Part shown: positions 25,159-34,097 of the stretch, piece after piece | Position numbering within the stretch: the stretch's first letter is position 1 | How the letters are laid out: each line of letters begins with the position of its first letter | NCBI RefSeq assembly: GCF_016908595.1 | Contig: NZ_JAFBEC010000008.1 | Span: 124,001-188,000 of the forward strand | DNA: 64,000 nt | Origin: Geomicrobium sediminis | GTDB taxonomy: Bacteria > Bacillota > Bacilli > Bacillales > Marinococcaceae | Direction of reading: 5' to 3' | The notes under the pieces: generated by a model | Told to the model about the DNA's origin: nothing | Database searches by the model: none | The model's input: the letters and a program-made list of their open reading frames with translations, nothing else | Program-made: the position numbers and the translations under genes

Positions 25159-25490
25159 TACATCACATCCGGTCTTTTAACATTAAAAATGAAGCCGGTA
25201 TCTCCACCGCCTTCTCCGTGTCCTAAATGTGAGTAATGTTGAACCATTTTTAAAGCATGTTCCAATTTATCCTTTAACTTAGTGGTGTGGTAGGTTTCTT
25301 GACCAACTGAATACGATTCTATTTCCGTTTCCAAAGATCCTGCACGGATCGCCCACACCGTTGAAGCAGCTTGATTAACGTCACTATGATCCTCCAAGAT
25401 GCTCATCAGCTCATCGTCATCAAATAATTTCTTGCCAACATCATTTGTATAACGCCTCAGCTTGATTAAATCCTTATCTGTAAAACTCAT
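25158..25490 (-). CDS. Head-tail adaptor (YqbG-like)
   Basis: A 110-residue helical protein resembling gp6/YqbG-type DNA packaging adaptors: TDKDLIKLRRYTNDVGKKLF and the AASTVWAIRAGSLETEIESY segment. Located directly after the capsid gene. Confidence 0.8.
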   Translation of the reverse strand: MSFTDKDLIKLRRYTNDVGKKLFDDDELMSILEDHSDVNQAASTVWAIRAGSLETEIESYSVGQETYHTTKLKDKLEHALKMVQHYSHLGHGEGGGDTGFIFNVKRPDVM

Positions 25491-25492
25491 AA

Positions 25493-26554
25493 TTAATACC
25501 CAGGCAATTGAATCTTTTGAACGTTTTCTTCAACTGCTGCAAAGACGCCTCTCCAGAAATCACCAACAATTTGAGCTTCGACCAAACGAGTTAAGTCCCC
25601 GGCTGTAGACTGGATTTGTAAAGGTTGCTTAATAAGCTCTTTAAAACCACGCTTCGGACGAATGAGGTAAGCTTCACCTGGTTTAACTCCATCGTACGTA
25701 TAATCTTTTTTACCTACCGTCGTTTCCCAACCATCGTAATAGATCACATCCGTAATACCTGACACTGGGCTATACGGTGTCGCCTGAATATAAAATTGCC
25801 CCATTCCTTCTTCAATTGCTTCACGATCCGCCTCTGAAGCGAGAAGGATGTTACCTGGACGCTTTTCGATACGAGCGTCACTTAATGCTTTTCGCAGAGT
25901 AGCACGCATAGACAAGCCGATATGAGCTCCCTCAGCGCTTGGCAACACCTTGCTTAGTTCATTCTCATAAACTGCTGTAGTCTTATTTTTAGGTTTATAA
26001 GAGTGCTTAATGATAGGTGCAAAATGAAGGTGGTTAAGGATTGCATTGTGAGCTTCTCCATAAGCACGGTTAAGGATCTCTAAATTAAATGCTTGGTTAA
26101 ACATTTGAATTTCTTTAGTATATTCAAAACCTGCACTATAACCCTTGATACGCGCAATAGGACCTTCTTCAGCATTGAGAGAACCGAACTTCACCTCTTC
26201 ACCTTCTAGATGTTCCGCAAAGATGACAGCTCCATACTGTGCCCATTTAGCCTCAAATTCTTTAGGCATATTAGGGTCTGAAATCACATCATAGATTGGC
26301 TGATAAAGCGTAGGAACCTGCTCACGTCCGAGCTCCACGTCTAATACAACCTTACGCAAAAATTCCTTGCGTGTTGTTGAGTTAGTCATCATCTCACCGA
26401 TTGGTTTGCTCAGCTCTAATGTCTCAAAAGCACCTTTATTAATGACTTTATCAACAGTGTCCATTTCACCATTTACAATGAAACTTACCGCTTCTTTAAC
26501 TTCAGCTTTACGTCGTTCTTCCAATCTTGTATCGCGACTGTGTACTTTGATCAT
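25493..26554 (-). CDS. Major capsid protein
   Basis: A 353-residue protein. An N-terminal region of about 60 residues contains a GEM motif at about 30-32 and another near 54-56, plausible prohead-protease sites. The rest is a HK97-like capsid core: VIFAEHLEGEEVKFGSLNAE, YSAGFEYTKEIQMFN, KRPGNILLASEADREAIEEG and a C-terminal AGDLTRLVEAQIVGDFWRGV strand. The gene order protease-scaffold, decoration protein, capsid, adaptors supports the call. Confidence 0.88.
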   Translation of the reverse strand: MIKVHSRDTRLEERRKAEVKEAVSFIVNGEMDTVDKVINKGAFETLELSKPIGEMMTNSTTRKEFLRKVVLDVELGREQVPTLYQPIYDVISDPNMPKEFEAKWAQYGAVIFAEHLEGEEVKFGSLNAEEGPIARIKGYSAGFEYTKEIQMFNQAFNLEILNRAYGEAHNAILNHLHFAPIIKHSYKPKNKTTAVYENELSKVLPSAEGAHIGLSMRATLRKALSDARIEKRPGNILLASEADREAIEEGMGQFYIQATPYSPVSGITDVIYYDGWETTVGKKDYTYDGVKPGEAYLIRPKRGFKELIKQPLQIQSTAGDLTRLVEAQIVGDFWRGVFAAVEENVQKIQLPGY

Positions 26555-26556
26555 GC

Positions 26557-27036
26557 TTATTCTCCCCCTCCATCAACCTGTTGCTTTAATTGCTCAACCT
26601 CTTCTTTCAACGCATCGAATGCTTGTTGAGAAACGCCTGACCCTCCTGAAGTTTGACTGCCTTGATTAAATAAAATAAACCAAATGTTCCCTTTGCTATC
26701 TAATGGATTAGTGACAATCCCTGCAAAGCGATCATTCGGTTCTTTAGTTAGCACCTCATCTGTTTGATCAAAATACACTTGATCACCAAGGCTATATTCT
26801 GTATCTGGCTTCACCTGATTTGTTTCAAACTCTGCTCGCTCGACAGTTAGAATAAGCTCGCCTGCTAAATCATCTTGACCGGTAGCAAAACCTAAGAAGC
26901 CGTCAATGAGGTACAGGTTTTGCGGAACAATATCTTTTCCTTCTGGAATTTTAACCCTCACACTCTGCCCGTCAGATACTTTTGCTCGTTGATCATAGTG
27001 TCGTGTCGTTGGATACGGTCTGCCTTTAACGTCCAT
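26557..27036 (-). CDS. Capsid decoration protein (DUF2190-like)
   Basis: A 159-residue protein: beta-rich core (SVRVKIPEGKDIVPQNLYLI, FEVEN-type ERAEFETNQVKP, YSLGDQVYFDQTDEVLT, FAGIVTNPLDSKGNIWFILF) followed by a Gly/Ser linker and a short coiled coil (QQAFDALKEEVEQLKQQVDG). This resembles DUF2190 capsid-stabilising proteins. The added coiled coil may trimerise it on the capsid. Confidence 0.75.
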   Translation of the reverse strand: MDVKGRPYPTTRHYDQRAKVSDGQSVRVKIPEGKDIVPQNLYLIDGFLGFATGQDDLAGELILTVERAEFETNQVKPDTEYSLGDQVYFDQTDEVLTKEPNDRFAGIVTNPLDSKGNIWFILFNQGSQTSGGSGVSQQAFDALKEEVEQLKQQVDGGGE

Positions 27037-27051
27037 TTATACCCCTCCTAT

Positions 27052-28197
27052 TTAAAGTTGAGTTGTACTCTTACGAGTAGCTGTCATAGTATTAGTCTGC
27101 TTGTTGTCTGTAAAAGACGTTCCAGCTGGTAGCTCTGTATGTTGCTTGCTGATCATTTCAGCAACAATGCCTTGCTTTAAAAAACCATCCATTTCAGCAG
27201 CTAGCTCATCTTTAGTGATGCCTTCTTTAAGACCGCCCTTATGGTAAGACCAAAGACGACCAAGCACTGTTTTCTCATCATTCAATTCTTTTCTAACCGC
27301 ATCGCTAGAAACTTTTTCAGTCATCATTTCACCGACCATCGATTCTACATCTTCTGTAGACTGCTTCTGCAATGCTTCAGCTGCTTTCTTGGCTTCATTA
27401 ACTACATCCATTTCTCCGGTAACGCCTAACGCCGTCTGCACTTGTTGTAACGTCTTTTCAGATTCTACGAGGTTAGATGTCCACTTCTGATCTAATTCTC
27501 CTGCGATATCCTCGGCTTTGAGTCCCATTTCACCGGCAATCATAGTCATGGTTACTTGTTTATTCCCGTACATTTTTTTTAGCTCTTTCAAAAGCTCTTC
27601 TGGATTCATAGTTTTGTTGCCTCCTTTATTAGTATCTTGTGGTCCCTCACCTTCAACACCCCACATCTCACCGGACATCGCGACAATACTCGTCTGCATT
27701 CCAGCCCGATCTAACGGCGTCCAATCAATTGACATCGCATCGTAATCAACAACATTGGTTTGACCGTTTGCTTTTTGTAGCTTAGGACGACCAAAGATCG
27801 ATACCTGTTTGATACGGCCGCTGCGGATCCATCGCTTTAGATCTTTTTCTGTCGAGTCTACAACCCCTCGAAAATAAGCAGTCTCACCCTCCATCTTAGC
27901 GCCTATCCAGTGTGTGGCTGGATTGAGGAATTGATTGCTAACATCTTCTGGCTTTTGATGGCCTTTAAACCCTGCAAGTGTTGACTGATTAACTTTGTTG
28001 ACGATTGACTTAAGTGCACTTGATGAGTAATTCCAGCCACGAGTAGACTTACTTGCTGGAATTGATACTACTACCTCTAATGGTTCCTCGTCGCCTTTTT
28101 TCAATGCTTCAATGTCTACTGAAGGAGCTAACGGTATGTCCTCTACACGAGTATCATCAGTGCTTTGCATTTCTCCAAATAATAATAACCAATCCAC
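27052..28197 (-). CDS. Prohead serine protease fused to scaffold (XkdF-like)
   Basis: A 381-residue protein; the GTG at 28197 is chosen because GGAGG lies 9 bases before it. The first 190 residues form an XkdF-like protease domain (VVVSIPASKSTRGWNY, LAGFKGHQKPE, GRIKQVSIFGRPKLQ, YDAMSIDWTPLDRAG). The rest (about 190-381) is helical scaffold with coiled coils. Five GEM triads occur, near residues 8, 177, 210, 258 and 286, always two residues after a hydrophobic residue. They look like self-cleavage sites. Fusion of protease and scaffold in one chain is common in this group. Confidence 0.8.
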   Translation of the reverse strand: MDWLLLFGEMQSTDDTRVEDIPLAPSVDIEALKKGDEEPLEVVVSIPASKSTRGWNYSSSALKSIVNKVNQSTLAGFKGHQKPEDVSNQFLNPATHWIGAKMEGETAYFRGVVDSTEKDLKRWIRSGRIKQVSIFGRPKLQKANGQTNVVDYDAMSIDWTPLDRAGMQTSIVAMSGEMWGVEGEGPQDTNKGGNKTMNPEELLKELKKMYGNKQVTMTMIAGEMGLKAEDIAGELDQKWTSNLVESEKTLQQVQTALGVTGEMDVVNEAKKAAEALQKQSTEDVESMVGEMMTEKVSSDAVRKELNDEKTVLGRLWSYHKGGLKEGITKDELAAEMDGFLKQGIVAEMISKQHTELPAGTSFTDNKQTNTMTATRKSTTQL

Positions 28198-28217
28198 GTT
28201 ATTACACCTCCTCTCTG

Positions 28218-29198
28218 CTAAGCTGCGTTTTCTTGGTACCATTGTTCAATTTCAGGGTGTGATGACGGATCATCTAACCACTCCTTCAACTTATTTGTAA
28301 ATGTATCGAGTTCTTCAAACACCGTAACCAGAGTACACAAGCAATTAGGATGGGGTGGAAAGACGGGTACTTCATCAACTCTATAAATGCCAGGTCCTAA
28401 TCCCGTGTCTTTTGCAGCCAACTCGTCGCAAACGTCATAAATCGGATGACTTGGCGATAAGAGCCATTGTATACCTGTAACCATCGGCGTTGTCTTAGCT
28501 GATGCTATCACGCCTTCACCGTATGCTGCTGTCGTCTCCGTACGAGCCAGTCGCAATGCCTCGTAAGCTAAATCTCTTGGAGGATTAACACGGCTCATGA
28601 GCTCTGGGTACTTGCCGCTCACGGTCTTAACACCGTCTCTAATGTACTCTTGTAGCAACTCAGCTGTTTTAAGAGGACTCTGACCTGTAGCCATTGCCTC
28701 TCTCATAATCTTTGAAAGATGGTCCTTAGTGTTATTGCTAGTCTTCCAAATACGATCAGATAAATTAAGACCGTTGATTGATCGTCCCCACATCGCTTGT
28801 ACTGCATCGTGATTAACTCTAATGACTGAGCTACGATAAGGCTGAATACTCATATTTGCACCCTTAAGTGCTTCGACAGTCACTCGCTCGCTTGTATAAG
28901 CCCCTGCTTTAACACCAAGCTCTAAATACTCATCAAGCTTAGTGGTTAACTGCTCATTTAACGTCCTAGACGCTTGACTCAGCTGATTTTCCAGTGATTC
29001 TAGATGCTGTAACGACAACTGGGTATAACCACGGCGCTCTAAGTCTCTTAATTGACGGGTAATTTGTTGGCTTGCTTGCTGGTATAACGCTCGAATTTCT
29101 GGATCCTGACGTAAACGCAAATCAATGTACTGCTTACGTTGTTCTAATGCCCATTTGTAATATGGTCCAGAGGCATTAATAACGTCATCAAGCTCCAT
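28218..29198 (-). CDS. Head morphogenesis protein (Mu F / SPP1 gp7 family)
   Basis: A 326-residue minor capsid protein. The N-terminal half is helical (WALEQRKQYIDLRLRQDPEI, RQLRDLERRGYTQL). The C-terminal half has the gp7/MuF signature: RLARTETTAAYGEG (about 207-220), PSHPIYDVCDELA and PVFPPHPNCLCTL (about 283-295). It binds the portal. Starts immediately at the portal stop. Confidence 0.9.
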   Translation of the reverse strand: MELDDVINASGPYYKWALEQRKQYIDLRLRQDPEIRALYQQASQQITRQLRDLERRGYTQLSLQHLESLENQLSQASRTLNEQLTTKLDEYLELGVKAGAYTSERVTVEALKGANMSIQPYRSSVIRVNHDAVQAMWGRSINGLNLSDRIWKTSNNTKDHLSKIMREAMATGQSPLKTAELLQEYIRDGVKTVSGKYPELMSRVNPPRDLAYEALRLARTETTAAYGEGVIASAKTTPMVTGIQWLLSPSHPIYDVCDELAAKDTGLGPGIYRVDEVPVFPPHPNCLCTLVTVFEELDTFTNKLKEWLDDPSSHPEIEQWYQENAA

Positions 29199-30706
29199 CA
29201 GCTCTCACCTCGTCCATTCTGCAAGTTGAGGATCTTACGGCGCTGATCTTCGAGCAGTTGAGTGTCTTCTAATCCTTGAGCTAAGAGCTTGGTACGCATG
29301 AGCTTATCTTTTTCTTTCGTTTCACTATCCTCACTGCCTTCGTATTTATCCATGGTGTCGATATAACGAGCTAAGAAATCGACAGCAGCATCAATGGATG
29401 TTAATCCAGTAGTTACTGCTTGAGACAATGAACGGACGACAACTTCAATTTCATCGGCTTCCTCTTTCGTGTCCCGCGGATCTACTTCTTCCCATTCAAG
29501 CTCTGTTGCAAATGTGCTAAATGCTTTGTTCTCGCTCGCCTGGGTCATTGCTAAAACGATACGAGCAATGCGCTGGAATGGCTCTGTAAATTGATCTCGC
29601 TTTCGTTGTACCTTGCGTACCAACACCGGCATTTGCTCTTTAGTCGATGCATGAGAGCTCGGCGTATGGACACCAAACACAAATTCAGGCGTCTCTGAAG
29701 CGTCTACTATGCAATAAAAAAGAAGCTGTAGTAACAGCTTCGCATCACCCGTTGGGCTTTGAGCTTCAATAAATCCTGCCTCTTCATCTTCTGATAAGAA
29801 CACGACTTCTTTTCCTTCTAAATTTAACGAACCGCCTTTTCTTGCATACTCGGCTGGGTTATCTATCCCGAAATTATTTCTTAAGAATCCAGCTACATCC
29901 TTTAATTTAAGTTTTAATTTCGGCGTTGAGTTCATTTTTGACCCTTGCATCGCATGATGCATGACATCATGATATGCCTTAATATAGGGCTCAATGGATT
30001 CAATTTCACTCTTCCCAAACTTCTCACTTTCATCTGACTCATTTTTAAAATGGACGATCGGCAAGAAATCCCACGGGGAATCAATCTCACCGACTTCGAT
30101 TGTATCCGGTGGATCGCCATCAACTTCCACTATTCTTTTACCTGCCAATATCCTCTGCTTATAAATAAATTGTCGTTTATAACCTGTATCATCGACCCAC
30201 TCTTCATTTGATTCAAGCTGGTACTCAACTGGTTTATGAGTAATCGGATCTAATATGATGTCTTTGACTTGCCCAGGAGGCAATACATTATAAACGATCT
30301 TGTCTTTTTCCTCTGGAAACAACGAAGTATCCTGATTTTCTTCCCTTGTAATCCAGATGTAGCAGTCACCATCACGCAAAGCATTGCGCTCTGTCCTCAG
30401 CATTTTAGATCGATTTCGTTCAACGAAGCTTTTTAAAACTTCTTGAGCTTCCTCATCTTGACTGTGAAACTTTGGCACTCCCATAAAGGATGCTGAGGTA
30501 TTAACAACCGGCTTTACAAAGCCACCGCCGAGCTTGTAATCATCGTTGGTATTATCGTAAAGCTCTTTTGTGAGTGTATGATCGGTTTTGCGGGAATCGA
30601 GTGTATACGGTCTGTGCATACCACCAATAAGATTAATGCCGAAGCTGGTGATATTGTCTCTAAACCTCGACATCTCACCGGTAATAGCGCTCCAGATCTT
30701 ACCCAT
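29198..30706 (-). CDS. Portal protein
   Basis: A 502-residue portal of the SPP1 gp6/PBSX type. Recognisable parts: RNALRDGDCYIWITREENQD (about 110-130), PVEYQLESNEEWV, SPWDFLPIVHFKNESDESEK, a channel helix region near 290-330 and TEFVFGVHTPSSHASTKEQ-like sequence near 335. The C terminus is a charged coiled coil (DKLMRTKLLAQGLEDTQLLE). It overlaps the terminase stop by eight bases. Confidence 0.93.
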   Translation of the reverse strand: MGKIWSAITGEMSRFRDNITSFGINLIGGMHRPYTLDSRKTDHTLTKELYDNTNDDYKLGGGFVKPVVNTSASFMGVPKFHSQDEEAQEVLKSFVERNRSKMLRTERNALRDGDCYIWITREENQDTSLFPEEKDKIVYNVLPPGQVKDIILDPITHKPVEYQLESNEEWVDDTGYKRQFIYKQRILAGKRIVEVDGDPPDTIEVGEIDSPWDFLPIVHFKNESDESEKFGKSEIESIEPYIKAYHDVMHHAMQGSKMNSTPKLKLKLKDVAGFLRNNFGIDNPAEYARKGGSLNLEGKEVVFLSEDEEAGFIEAQSPTGDAKLLLQLLFYCIVDASETPEFVFGVHTPSSHASTKEQMPVLVRKVQRKRDQFTEPFQRIARIVLAMTQASENKAFSTFATELEWEEVDPRDTKEEADEIEVVVRSLSQAVTTGLTSIDAAVDFLARYIDTMDKYEGSEDSETKEKDKLMRTKLLAQGLEDTQLLEDQRRKILNLQNGRGES

Positions 30707-32021
30707 GTACTTTCACCCCCCTCAATAGCGCAGCATGATCAACTGGCATATTTAAATTACCTTTTTCATTTGTATAGATTCCATAGCGCTCAGCATCTGA
30801 ACAATGGTCATTCTGCTTTTTCGGTGCGTCTTCTCCACGTTCGGCCGCCTTCTCATCCCAGACATAAGACGAACGCTCACGTATTAAATTTACGCATTTT
30901 CGATGCGTGTAATTTCTGCCATCGGCTATAGTAGTACCTACAGTTCTGATTCCGTCCAGCACATCGTTTTTTGCTTGAATGACGCTTAGTTCACCCGAGC
31001 GCCTAATCTCTGCAATTAATGATGCAGCTGATGGATCAATGATCACCTTGTTGGTGTAACCTTCACAGAAGATTTCTAAGTCTTTACGATACTCGCTATC
31101 TAACTTTTGGCGTTCTTTTTTTCGACCATCGTAGTAATACTCTTTAAGGTTGTAGTAGATACGCTGACCGTCTCGATCGTACTTGATGCCTTGTAGGATA
31201 AATGCAGTTGGGTTCTGAGTACCGTAGTCAACGCACACTTGATACTCTCGAATTAAGGACGGCCATTCATCAATTACATGCTCATCCTCCCGGAACATAT
31301 CGTAAATGACACCCTGAGCCATCACCCATAAACCAAGAATAAAACGTTGGTAAAAGACGCCTGAGAACATCCTGCGGTACCGATTCTTAACCCTGTCAGA
31401 CAATGAAAGGTTATCATCCATCTGAAAGTGGAGTACCAGTATACGCTTTTCTTTTGCCTTGTCGATATACTCCGTTTTAAACCAATGATAAGGACCTTCC
31501 GGGTTGCAGTTGAGAAAGATCTTCGCGCCCTCATCGCCAGTTTCAGCCGAGCAACGACCTTGCGCCTGATCAACAAATGAACGTGGAAAAAGCGCCGCTT
31601 CATCCAAATAAGCGCCCGCTGCTGTTAACCCTTGTAATGTATCCTGACTAGCTTCGTTGTTTGCCCCAAACAGGTAGTATGTGTTTGATCCTATAATGAC
31701 GTGTGGATTCTCTGACCGGTGATAATGGTACTCGATGCCTTTAACAACAAGGATCTTAAACATCGGCTCAAGCACGTTACGCTTTAATGCGCCCATTGAT
31801 CGACCAGCAATGATAAAGTTCTGATCACGGTGTTTGGCTAGTGACCAGGTTATAAACGAGTCGATCATTGCGATTGTCTTGCCTGACCGTATGGATCCCT
31901 CAGCGATCACCGTGTCATAGTCTTTATATGGACTCTTGCTAGCCCACCACATGAGAAGCTTCTTTTGCTTACGACTAAATGGCTGAAATTTAAACGATGT
32001 GACCTTTTTAATCTTCTTCAT
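30699..32021 (-). CDS. xtmB: Terminase large subunit (PBSX XtmB family)
   Basis: A 440-residue packaging motor. The ATPase half has Walker A SIRSGKTIA (SGKT at 46-49) and Walker B GAYLDEAALF near 138. The nuclease half has acidic residues in VDYGTQNPTAF (about 258) and IDPSAASLIAEI (about 330), and a DAERYGIY motif near the C terminus. Length and motifs fit the PBSX-type family. Confidence 0.95.
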   Translation of the reverse strand: MKKIKKVTSFKFQPFSRKQKKLLMWWASKSPYKDYDTVIAEGSIRSGKTIAMIDSFITWSLAKHRDQNFIIAGRSMGALKRNVLEPMFKILVVKGIEYHYHRSENPHVIIGSNTYYLFGANNEASQDTLQGLTAAGAYLDEAALFPRSFVDQAQGRCSAETGDEGAKIFLNCNPEGPYHWFKTEYIDKAKEKRILVLHFQMDDNLSLSDRVKNRYRRMFSGVFYQRFILGLWVMAQGVIYDMFREDEHVIDEWPSLIREYQVCVDYGTQNPTAFILQGIKYDRDGQRIYYNLKEYYYDGRKKERQKLDSEYRKDLEIFCEGYTNKVIIDPSAASLIAEIRRSGELSVIQAKNDVLDGIRTVGTTIADGRNYTHRKCVNLIRERSSYVWDEKAAERGEDAPKKQNDHCSDAERYGIYTNEKGNLNMPVDHAALLRGVKVHG

Positions 32022-32793
32022 GCTGTTCTACCTCATCGTCTGTGAAAACGTCTTCTACAGTCGCATTAAGTGCTTCCTCGTAATTTCTAACCTGCTCATG
32101 TGGATCGCCGTCGGTATCGCCACGCATATTTCCTAGCTCGATTTCAGCCTTTTCAATACCGAGCTCCATTTGTTGCATTTGTAAGCGTCTCTGATCGTCT
32201 TGACCTGATAGCAGCATAAAGTCTTTTATTAAGCTTCTGAGTTCGGCCATCGCTCTTGATTGAGCATTTAAAAACGTAGCATGACGATCCCAGGCGAATT
32301 GAATTTCATATTCTTCCTTTTCGTTTGTCATATTATCGTCAGAGTATGTCTCGGTCTTCCTGACCTCTTTTATTAACTCATCTTTATCTATAACGAACAT
32401 GATCTTCTGAGCCCTAGCTATAGCAGCATATTTAATGACGATGTTCTCGTGTAATATATCCACTGGCGACTTAACCATAATTGCATCGATGATACCTAAC
32501 GTCTCTTCATCATCTGGAAAAATGGTGCGAAAAAAGCCGTGAGTAGATGCGTTGCTATTTCCAACTGGAGCACCGCCACCCTTATTACCAATGGCGTTCT
32601 TATTGCCTCTTGGAGCGCCTGCTTTTTTGGGTGCACCCTCTGGCTTTTTGGGTGCACCCTTTTCCCTAGTCCAAGCGTGGCGCTTCTTCCAACTTTTAAC
32701 GGTGTTTAGCGAGACGCCATGTTTTTCTGCGATGTCTTTATATTTCATTCCGTTACAGTAATCACGCCAGGCTTTCTTTTGCTGATCCGTCAT
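32008..32793 (-). CDS. xtmA: Terminase small subunit (XtmA-like)
   Basis: A 261-residue DNA-recognition subunit. N-terminal HTH (YKDIAEKHGVSLNTVKSWKK) followed by a Lys/Gly/Pro/Ala-rich linker with two GAPKK repeats and RGNKNAIGNKGGGAPVGN-like spacing, then a helical oligomerisation domain and a C-terminal acidic tail. It overlaps the large subunit start by 14 bases, allowing coupled translation. Confidence 0.92.
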   Translation of the reverse strand: MTDQQKKAWRDYCNGMKYKDIAEKHGVSLNTVKSWKKRHAWTREKGAPKKPEGAPKKAGAPRGNKNAIGNKGGGAPVGNSNASTHGFFRTIFPDDEETLGIIDAIMVKSPVDILHENIVIKYAAIARAQKIMFVIDKDELIKEVRKTETYSDDNMTNEKEEYEIQFAWDRHATFLNAQSRAMAELRSLIKDFMLLSGQDDQRRLQMQQMELGIEKAEIELGNMRGDTDGDPHEQVRNYEEALNATVEDVFTDDEVEQHEED

Positions 32794-32844
32794 GTCACAT
32801 GCACCGCCACCCCCACAATATTATGTTTGTTTTGCATTCGCTCT

Positions 32845-32887
32845 CAACAGAGCAGGAGTTTCATTCACTCCTCTATAGGCTCTGTTG
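32845..32887. other. Long nested hairpin in the terminase leader
   Basis: On the plus strand CAACAGAGC (32845-32853), AGGAGT, 7-base loop, ACTCCT, a 6-base bulge CTATAG, and GCTCTGTTG (32879-32887). Both stems are perfect, 9 and 6 bp. On the minus strand this is the 5' leader of the terminase small subunit mRNA. It has no T-run and ends about 50 bases before the gene, so it is not an obvious terminator. Confidence 0.75.
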
Positions 32888-32900
32888 GCAACGAAGGCAT

Positions 32901-32925
32901 TAAAAAAACACCCTATAAGAGTGTT
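32901..32925 (-). terminator. Terminator of the membrane moron gene
   Basis: AACACTC / GGGTGTT type stem (32907-32925) overlapping the stop codon of the gene ending at 32924, followed on the minus strand by eight T. Confidence 0.75.
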
Positions 32926-33487
32926 ATTTTAATTGTTCTTTTAAATCATTACTCATTTGTTTTTGAATACCTGAAATATATTCTAATAACTCTTTATATT
33001 CTTCAGTGATCTGATTATAGTTAAATACTTTATCCTTATAGAATTTCTTGTTTTTGTTCTTTTCAATATATGTATCATACATCATGTTACTTGCTACAAT
33101 ATATTTTTCAATAAATTCGTCATATTGTTTTTCATAGCTCGTTAAAATTGGTGTGTTTATACTTAACTTTCTACATGAGTTAGCGATGTCGGATTCATGC
33201 TCTAATTTAGAAAGTCTAAACTCATCAAATTCAATACCATTGAAGTGTAACTTCTTCACAAGCAAGTCAATTCTTGATATTGATCTACTAATCTTACTGT
33301 ATTCATCCAAACCAAGTTGTAATTTTTCTATGAGAATTCCTTTTTTAAGGAATTTTTGCTCATGCTTTGCACTATTCTTTTTAGATAAGTAATCTCCGAG
33401 AATTACACCTCCAAAAGAAGTGACAATCGGTATGATTACATTCATATTCTCACTTATTAGTTCAGCAAATGCAGTAATAAATATCAC
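32924..33487 (-). CDS. Single-pass membrane protein, probable moron
   Basis: A 187-residue protein. One hydrophobic helix near the N terminus (about 14-33, MNVIIPIVTSFGGVILGDYL) and a long charged helical cytoplasmic part rich in Lys, Glu, Ile and Tyr. It is AT-rich, lies alone between the late activator and terminase, and carries its own terminator, so it looks like an inserted accessory gene. No homologue recognised. Superinfection exclusion is a reasonable guess from the layout only. Confidence 0.65.
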   Translation of the reverse strand: MIFITAFAELISENMNVIIPIVTSFGGVILGDYLSKKNSAKHEQKFLKKGILIEKLQLGLDEYSKISRSISRIDLLVKKLHFNGIEFDEFRLSKLEHESDIANSCRKLSINTPILTSYEKQYDEFIEKYIVASNMMYDTYIEKNKNKKFYKDKVFNYNQITEEYKELLEYISGIQKQMSNDLKEQLK

Positions 33488-33526
33488 CTCATTAATAATT
33501 CAGTTTATATAATTCTAAATTATAAA

Positions 33527-33557
33527 TAAAAAAACCACAACGAGTAAATCGTTATGG
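33527..33557 (-). terminator. Terminator after the late activator gene
   Basis: CCATAACG / CGTTGTGG stem (one mismatch) around ATTTACT on the minus strand, followed by TTTTTTTAT. It separates the activator from the moron promoter. Confidence 0.7.
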
Positions 33558-33613
33558 CCACAATGGTTTACCAACCAAGTAAGTGCTCTAAAAACTGCCC
33601 TACCACCACCAGT

Positions 33614-34084
33614 TTAAACAATTTGTTTTTGGTATTTCAAATACCGCCAAGTTTGGCTATAGTGGCGATTTTGGCTTAAATGGCTAATAAGGTTGTCGCG
33701 ATGCTTCCGAACCATATCTTTGCTCATTTCTAAGTGCGCAGCAATAGCACGATAACTCATACCTTCCATCATGCAGCTATAAATAACCACGTGAATTGGG
33801 TTTTGTAGATGATCTTCACCTAATTCAACGAATTCTATAATTTCTTTGTAACGATTAATTCGGTCAATAAGTTTCCTTTCTCTGCGATCCAATTGATCAT
33901 ACTCAGCAGCGCTCATACCTGACGATCCTTTTGGAAGCGTGGCTTCAATGTCATAATTCACAGTTAAGTTGTCATTATGTGAAGACTTAACCGTCATATT
34001 ACTTAACAATTCCTCAAGACGTAACACTTCACGCTTCATCCAACGATAGTCGCTAATTAGTTCCTCTATTTCTTTAACTTCCAT
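33614..34084 (-). CDS. ArpU/Xpf-like late transcription activator
   Basis: A 156-residue protein; start at 34084 where GTGAGGTGA lies 6 bases upstream. The N-terminal helix (EVKEIEELISDYRWMKREVL) and the C-terminal sigma-region-4-like HTH (MSYRAIAAHLEMSKDMVRKH, about 115-135) match the ArpU/RinA-type phage late regulators. It sits just before the terminase genes, the usual position for the switch to late gene expression. Confidence 0.8.
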   Translation of the reverse strand: MEVKEIEELISDYRWMKREVLRLEELLSNMTVKSSHNDNLTVNYDIEATLPKGSSGMSAAEYDQLDRRERKLIDRINRYKEIIEFVELGEDHLQNPIHVVIYSCMMEGMSYRAIAAHLEMSKDMVRKHRDNLISHLSQNRHYSQTWRYLKYQKQIV

Positions 34085-34097
34085 CAAAATCACCTCA

